Source of the DNA: Deltaproteobacteria bacterium
GTDB lineage: Bacteria > Desulfobacterota > Binatia > Binatales > Binataceae
Assembly: GCA_021780755.1 (NCBI GenBank)
Contig: JAJXYF010000026.1
Location: 62,001 to 126,000 of the forward strand
DNA length: 64,000 nucleotides
Direction: 5' to 3'
The first letter of the stretch is position 1, and each line of letters starts with the position of its first letter. Under the pieces are notes generated by a model. It ran no database searches. It was not told the DNA's origin and saw only the letters and a list, made by a program, of their open reading frames with translations. This document shows positions 59,978-64,000 of the stretch, one piece after another. The position numbers and the translations under genes are program-made.

Positions 59978-60498
59978 TATCCCTGCCGTCGGCAATTCCC
60001 ATCGCTCGCACGATTGTCGCGAGCCTCTACATCCCTGTTGTATCGCAGCCGCTTTCTCCCGTCGATAAGAGCGCGACTATGCCGCGGTGAATCGTATTCA
60101 TTTATCTTGACTCGCGCCAGACGAGCGGAGGGGGGAAAGCCTGAGGGAGAAGAAGCCATGAAACCTTTGAAAGGTTGCAAACTTCCCACAGTGAACAGGG
60201 GTAGGCAGGTCATACGGATCGCGTGGTTGAGGCCTTTCGTAGGTGCGTACGCGGCGTTTCCGAGAACGCCGGGCTCCAGCGTAATGGCAGATTTGCGACA
60301 TACCCGAGCATCGCGAGCGAGACGGATGACGAACGTCTTTGATTAGGGGGTTTTCTCAGGGCGAAGCCCGCGCGCCCTGCAGACAATCGAGCAACGCGAG
60401 CGTGGCCCACCGTCGGCGTGGAATGCCGTGAAACCTCGTGAGGTTTCAGCAAGAAATCAAAGTTTCGCGCTCTTCAACAGTTTTCTTCACAAACTAGA
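59978..60498. repeat. Repeat-rich intergenic island with copies E and F of the dispersed repeat
   Basis: About 520 bases with no gene. Copy F (60158-60187) has only the hairpin half: ATGAAACCTTTGAAAGGTTG followed by CAAACTTCCCA, like copy A's trailer. Copy E (minus, 60429-60480) has hairpin TGAAACCTC/GAGGTTTCA and a diverged core GTTGAAGAGCGCGAAACTTT. Other hairpins lie at 60252-60271 (CGGCGTT/AACGCCG) and 60357-60379 (CAGGGCG/CGCCCTG). CGAGCATCGCGAGCG at 60305-60319 matches the tail motif seen after copy A. Confidence 0.75.
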
Positions 60499-61272
60499 CT
60501 ATTTGTGTTGCCACTTCGCTTCGCGCTTCTCCAGGAACGCCTTCATTCCCTCGCGCTTGTCGGCACAGGCGAACAGGCCGCCGAAGGTGTTTTGCTCGAA
60601 GCGCAGGCCGGCGTCCTCCTCCATCGTGGCGGCAGCCCGCAGGGCGGCCTTGGCCTGGCGCAGGGCGAAGCCCGACTTCGACGCGAGCTTCTCGGCCAGC
60701 TTGCGGGTCTCGGGAATTAGCTGATCGGGCGCGACGACCTTGTTGACCAGCCCCCATTCGCAGCCGCTTTTCGCATCGAACATCTCGCCCGTCATGATCA
60801 GTTCGCGGGCGCGCGCATGGCCAATCCGATGGGGCAGGCGCTGGGTGCCGCCGAAGCCCGGGATGATTCCGAGATTGATTTCGGGCTGTCCGAAGCGTGC
60901 CTTTTCGCTCGCGATAATCAGGTCGCAGGCCAGCGCCAACTCGAGGCCGCCGCCCAATGCGAAGCCGTTGACCGCCGCGATTACCGGGATCGGCAGCTCC
61001 TCGAACGTATGCATCACGCGATGACCGAGGCGAGTGAATTCGAGTCCCTCAACAATTTCCATGTCGGCCATCGCGGCGATATCCGCGCCGGCGACGAAGG
61101 CGCGGTCACCCGCACCGGTAACGATCAGCACGCGCACGGAAGCGTCGTGGCGCACGTCGCGCAGCACCCGCGTAATCTCCTCGAGCACGGCGCGATTGAG
61201 CGCGTTGAGCGCCTTGGGCCGATTGATCGTAATCGTCGAGATCGCGCCACTTTCAAAAATCAGGTCTTCCAC
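60499..61272 (-). CDS. Enoyl-CoA hydratase (crotonase family)
   Basis: A 257-residue crotonase. The oxyanion loop is FVAGADIAAMADM, and both catalytic acids of true hydratases are kept: Glu in GGGLELALACD and Glu in FGQPEINLGIIPGFGG. It hydrates trans-2-enoyl-CoA to 3-hydroxyacyl-CoA. GTG start at 61272 with GAGGAG 7 bases upstream. It and the two genes before it on the minus strand are spaced 9 and 46 bases apart, suggesting one transcript. Confidence 0.95.
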   Translation of the reverse strand: MEDLIFESGAISTITINRPKALNALNRAVLEEITRVLRDVRHDASVRVLIVTGAGDRAFVAGADIAAMADMEIVEGLEFTRLGHRVMHTFEELPIPVIAAVNGFALGGGLELALACDLIIASEKARFGQPEINLGIIPGFGGTQRLPHRIGHARARELIMTGEMFDAKSGCEWGLVNKVVAPDQLIPETRKLAEKLASKSGFALRQAKAALRAAATMEEDAGLRFEQNTFGGLFACADKREGMKAFLEKREAKWQHK

Positions 61273-61281
61273 CGGTTCTCC

Positions 61282-62013
61282 TCACTTGCACAGGGTATCG
61301 GCCAACGCCCGCAGCAACGCGGCCCCATCACCGCGCCACGCGCTGCCATGCATACAGGCGAGCGTAGCAGGCTTCGCCGCGGCGAGCCGTTCGATCATGC
61401 CACGCGCATTTTTGGTGTGGGAAAAATAGTCCATCCGCGCGCGAAAAGCTTCGGCTGGACCGAGGATGTCGGCTTCGGTGAGCGGCGCCGGATGTTCTCC
61501 CGGCTGCGTGAACAGATCACCGCAGAGCAGCGTGTCGGTGGACTTTTCCATCAGGAATCCGCATTCCCACGCGTGAGGCAGATGGGGCGCGTCGAACCAT
61601 TGCACCGAATGTGTGCCGAGGCCGAGCGCCTCACCGTCGGCGATCGCGCGCGGCATGCGATCGGCCAGATCCTCGATCGAGACCGAGGCCGCAACCCGTC
61701 CGCACAGCGGCACGGAATCGGGCGCCGCTGCCAGCCATTGATTGAGCGCGCCGCATTCGTCGGCCTCGACGTGCGAAAATGAGATGTAGCGCAGGCGCTC
61801 GACGGGAATCACGCTCGCCACCGCCTCGCGCACCAGCGGGAACATCTTGCGCAAGCCGGTGTGAAAGAGCAGCGGCTGGTCGTCCACGATGAGGTATTGG
61901 TTGAAGGTAAATCCGCCCGGGATGAAGTCGGGACCGACCGGCGTGCTGATACGGTAGATGCCCGCCGCGATTTCGTTGACGTTGGTGCCCGATTGCTGAT
62001 TGGTGACGCCCAT
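61282..62013 (-). CDS. MBL-fold protein with a flavodiiron-type metal site
   Basis: A 243-residue metallo-beta-lactamase-fold protein. The ligand set is H81-x-E83-x-D85 (FSHVEADE), His147 (HLPHAW), Asp165 (LLCGDLF) and His222 (CMHGSAW). H-x-E-x-D, in place of the hydrolase HxHxDH, is the diiron site of flavodiiron O2/NO reductases. There is no flavodoxin domain, so this is a stand-alone diiron core or sensor. It starts ATG 62013 with GGGAGG upstream and precedes the enoyl-CoA hydratase by 9 bases. Confidence 0.88.
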   Translation of the reverse strand: MGVTNQQSGTNVNEIAAGIYRISTPVGPDFIPGGFTFNQYLIVDDQPLLFHTGLRKMFPLVREAVASVIPVERLRYISFSHVEADECGALNQWLAAAPDSVPLCGRVAASVSIEDLADRMPRAIADGEALGLGTHSVQWFDAPHLPHAWECGFLMEKSTDTLLCGDLFTQPGEHPAPLTEADILGPAEAFRARMDYFSHTKNARGMIERLAAAKPATLACMHGSAWRGDGAALLRALADTLCK

Positions 62014-62059
62014 ATTCTCCCTCCCCTTCGCCCGTCGGTTGATTGATCGCGTTTGGCCG

Positions 62060-62650
62060 TCAAGCTACGGCGAGCTTTTCGCGGACCATCCAGAGGCGAT
62101 CGCCGCCCCAGAAGATTTCGCCGTCGATAACAAAGGTCGGCACGCCGAATACGCCCAACTCCTCGGCCTCGCGGGTGATGCGTTCGAGTTCGCGGCGGCC
62201 CTCGCTCTCGGCAAACTCAAGGAAGGCGGCGGTTTCGGCGCCGCTCTCCTCGAGCACCCGGCGCACGACCTCGCGATCCTCGATATCCAGTTCACGCTTC
62301 CAGAAGCGCTCGAAGGTCAAGTCGTTGTACTTGCGAAAGGTGCCGCGCCGCTGCGCGTAGATCATCCCGATCGAAGCGATCGTGGTGTCAAAGAGCTTTT
62401 GCGGGCCGCGCACGGTCAGGCCGCGGCGGTTCGCCAGCCGGCGCGCGTCCATGTAGCTGTAGCGCACGCGGCGCCACTGATGGTCGTTGCGGCCCTCGAC
62501 GGTGCCGAGGAAGTCGGGGATATGGAGATTGATCGGCAGCCAGGTGAAGCTCACGCCGAATTCGCGTTCGAGGTCGTAAACCGGGTCCTTCGCGAGGTAG
62601 GCGTAGGGACTTTTGTAATCGATATAGAAACGCAGATCTTTCGCCGCCAT
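62060..62650 (-). CDS. 2-hydroxychromene-2-carboxylate isomerase / DsbA-like (GST-kappa) protein
   Basis: A 196-residue thioredoxin-fold protein with a helical insertion. The active-site region reads FYIDYKSPYAYLA: Ser replaces the CxxC of DsbA, as in GST kappa and HCCA isomerase (NahD). GVFGVPTFVIDGEIFWGGDR carries the cis-Pro loop. Members use glutathione in naphthalene-type ring breakdown, but many act on unknown substrates. It heads the DsbA-like, MBL and hydratase set. Confidence 0.88.
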   Translation of the reverse strand: MAAKDLRFYIDYKSPYAYLAKDPVYDLEREFGVSFTWLPINLHIPDFLGTVEGRNDHQWRRVRYSYMDARRLANRRGLTVRGPQKLFDTTIASIGMIYAQRRGTFRKYNDLTFERFWKRELDIEDREVVRRVLEESGAETAAFLEFAESEGRRELERITREAEELGVFGVPTFVIDGEIFWGGDRLWMVREKLAVA

Positions 62651-63189
62651 GTGCGGAGCTTACGAATCCCCCCGCGCACTTGCAATCTCAACGTCTCGGC
62701 TGTGAACATACGTACGCGCGTCAGGCGTCATCAATTTTTGATCCAAAAAAGAGATTCGACTTCCGCCCGTCCGCAAATTCGAAGCGTTCTGCCCGCCAAA
62801 GTAAGCACGGCAACGCTTCGCAAAGCGCCGGATCGTCGAGGCCGACGATTAGCGCAGCGACATCGGAGCACGGCGAGCAGGTATCCGATTCGAGTTCTGG
62901 ACTGGACTGTGATGGGGAATTTTGCTTATTACCATGTATCGCATTAGCCATGCGTGCGAGTTTTCGCCCGGCGCGTTTCGCTGTCAACAGCGACGTAGCC
63001 GGGCGCTCGCTTTTTTCTTGAACGCTGTAAACAGCGTTCAAGAGCCACCAACAGGGCAATCCAGACGCGTTGGCGCACCAGCGTGCCGCCAGCGAGTGCT
63101 CCGGCGCAAGCGCTTTCCCTTCCAGCGGTGCAAAGAGTCCGAAAAAGCCTCCATTCTGCTATTCTCTAACATGGAATAATACCAGCGTG
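62651..63189. other. Gene-poor region with a long perfect palindrome
   Basis: About 540 bases with no confident gene. A minus-strand frame (62721-62951) ending in WRAERFEFADGRKSNLFFGS looks somewhat protein-like but has no ribosome site and no recognised family; it may be a gene relic. A 28-base inverted repeat lies at 63016-63043. The last 60 bases before the next gene are AT-richer and may hold its promoter. Confidence 0.5.
63016..63043. repeat. 13-bp perfect inverted repeat
   Basis: TCTTGAACGCTGT and ACAGCGTTCAAGA are exact reverse complements separated by AA. A T-run lies before it on the plus strand and therefore an A-run follows it on the minus strand, so it is not a simple terminator on either. 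It could be an operator or a palindromic repeat. Confidence 0.75.
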
Positions 63190-63601
63190 ATGCTACTACT
63201 GAATCGACACATCGCTAAACAATTGGTAGAATCGACCAGCGCGTTGCTCGAACGTGTCCAGCGCCTCGAAGCACAACAGGCCGCGTTGCACGCGCGGCTT
63301 GAGGGCGATCGCCAACCGCGAGTTCTCACAGCGCAGATCGTCGGAGCGGCTCAGGTCGCCCCCACCATCGGTGACGCGGTTGAGAAATTCGCTCAGGCAA
63401 TGCGGGCGCGGCCGCCTCGCGGACGCGCAGGCGGACGCGCGCGCGTCCACGGCGTGGCGTTATTTCGACGGTACGTTCATGCCGGAATCGGAGAAAGTTG
63501 AAGCGGGTCGCATCGAGTACGAGCGATTCGCTGCGGGTGGTCGATCGCGCGCACGGCGGGCTCTCAGAGCCACGGATGGTACGTTTCTGCCGAATGGGTG
63601 A
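63190..63601 (+). pseudogene. Coiled-coil protein gene with a probable frameshift
   Basis: From ATG 63190 the reading gives a credible N-terminal coiled coil (LVESTSALLERVQRLEAQQA, then a helix IGDAVEKFAQAMRA) up to about 63405. After that frame 0 becomes Arg-rich and stops at 63501. The +1 frame from about 63410 reads ADAQADARASTAWRYFDGTF, MPESEKVEAGRIEYERF and ends ATDGTFLPNG at 63601, with two GTF(M/L)P motifs. So one nucleotide too many (or two missing) lies in the GC-rich stretch 63400-63430. It may be an assembly error, a real mutation or programmed shifting. The next gene starts 5 bases later. Confidence 0.55.
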
Positions 63602-63606
63602 ACTCT

Positions 63607-64000
63607 ATGTCACTGGAAGAGAAGTCGAAACCGCTCTGCTTCGTGATAGCACCTATCGACAAGCCCGACTCGGAAGTGCGGCGGCGTTCCGATCAAATGC
63701 GGAAGTACATATTTGAGCCCGTTGCGAGCGGAATCTGCGGTTATGAAGTGCTTAGGGCAGATGACCTGCCGGAACCCGGCCTGATCACATCTCAGGTCAT
63801 CCAGCACCTGATAAATGACGCATTGGTGATCGCGGACCTAACCGGATGGAATCCTAACGTGTTCTATGAGCTCGCAATTCGGCATGCCATAAAAAAACCG
63901 GTTGTTCAGCTGATTCAGTTCGGGGAGCGTATTCCTTTCGATCTTGCGCCAATCCGAACGATAGAGGTTGATCATCGTGACCTCGACAGTGTCGCGAAGT
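63607..64000 (+). CDS. Nucleoside 2-deoxyribosyltransferase-like protein (partial, runs off the window)
   Basis: ATG 63607 with GGTGA just upstream opens 131 codons without a stop to the window edge. PLCFVIAPIDKPDSEVRRRS is a Rossmann-like opening. VIADLTGWNPNVFYELAIRH carries the D-x6-NPNVFYEL pattern (Asp77, Glu88) of nucleoside 2-deoxyribosyltransferase and related TIR-like folds, where the Glu is the nucleophile. Similar stand-alone domains occur in nucleotide salvage and as NAD- or nucleotide-cleaving effectors of phage defence; the C-terminal part that could decide is outside. It is coupled to the upstream coiled-coil gene. Confidence 0.75.
   Translation, partial: MSLEEKSKPLCFVIAPIDKPDSEVRRRSDQMRKYIFEPVASGICGYEVLRADDLPEPGLITSQVIQHLINDALVIADLTGWNPNVFYELAIRHAIKKPVVQLIQFGERIPFDLAPIRTIEVDHRDLDSVAK

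Noticed and set aside
63016-63043. Palindrome as a rho-independent terminator
   Set aside because: The T-run is before, not after, the stem on the plus strand, and A follows it on the minus strand.
62721-63059. 112-codon minus-strand open frame
   Set aside because: Its C-terminal 45 residues look protein-like, but there is no start with a ribosome site and it runs through the palindrome; kept only as a note in the spacer entry.

Overview
The window is about 64 kb of GC-rich, densely coded chromosomal DNA. It has no rRNA, tRNA or CRISPR array that I could find. Gene content and order (mdh-sucC-sucD-ndk-rlmN-mtnP; queA-tgt-yajC-secD; many CaiB/BaiF CoA transferases, acyl-CoA dehydrogenases, flavin monooxygenases and amidohydrolases) suggest an aerobic or facultative, Gram-negative, acyl-CoA-degrading bacterium. 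An uncultured Deltaproteobacteria-like lineage such as Candidatus Binatota would fit. That placement is inference from gene families only.

Left part (1-17.9 kb): a long minus-strand run encodes a coiled-coil protein, lepB-lepA (signal peptidase and EF4), nucleotide-sugar and envelope-sugar genes (SDR epimerase, ugd, GT2, PfkB kinase), mtnP, rlmN, ndk and TCA-cycle genes (sucD, sucC, mdh, icd). A beta carbonic anhydrase ends the run, and a plus-strand acyl-CoA dehydrogenase follows.

Middle (18-38 kb): ogt and a GATase lead to a five-gene plus-strand catabolic cluster (three class III CoA transferases, a Rieske oxygenase and an amidohydrolase). Then come an orphan Flp pilin with its own promoter and a UUCG-loop terminator, SIMPL, greA, a stand-alone Lrp-type RAM domain and a 3-hydroxyacyl-CoA dehydrogenase. 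An FTR1 iron permease behind a perfect 7-1-7 Fur-type palindrome, a PlsC acyltransferase, two tandem Baeyer-Villiger-type monooxygenases with matching promoter/operator sequences, a lipoprotein and a VOC/cupredoxin/methyltransferase operon follow.

Right part (38-64 kb): queA-tgt-yajC-secD with no secF; a HicBA pair; a membrane-anchored patatin; two medium-chain dehydrogenases; a sigma-54-activator-like protein that has lost nearly all catalytic motifs; a CocE hydrolase remnant; an RND efflux pair; a phosphatase; and a four-gene operon with a split B12-dependent acyl-CoA mutase between two acyl-CoA dehydrogenases. The mutase carries Phe/Gln at the positions that select isobutyryl-CoA rather than methylmalonyl-CoA. 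An enoyl-CoA hydratase, a stand-alone flavodiiron-type MBL protein and a GST-kappa/HCCA-isomerase-like protein follow. At the right edge a probably frameshifted coiled-coil gene precedes a truncated gene with a nucleoside 2-deoxyribosyltransferase-like motif.

Across the whole window intergenic gaps hold copies of a short dispersed repeat: a conserved core of about 25 bp plus a hairpin whose stem is rebuilt with different bases in different copies. With a second, looser tail motif, this is the best candidate for undescribed structure here.
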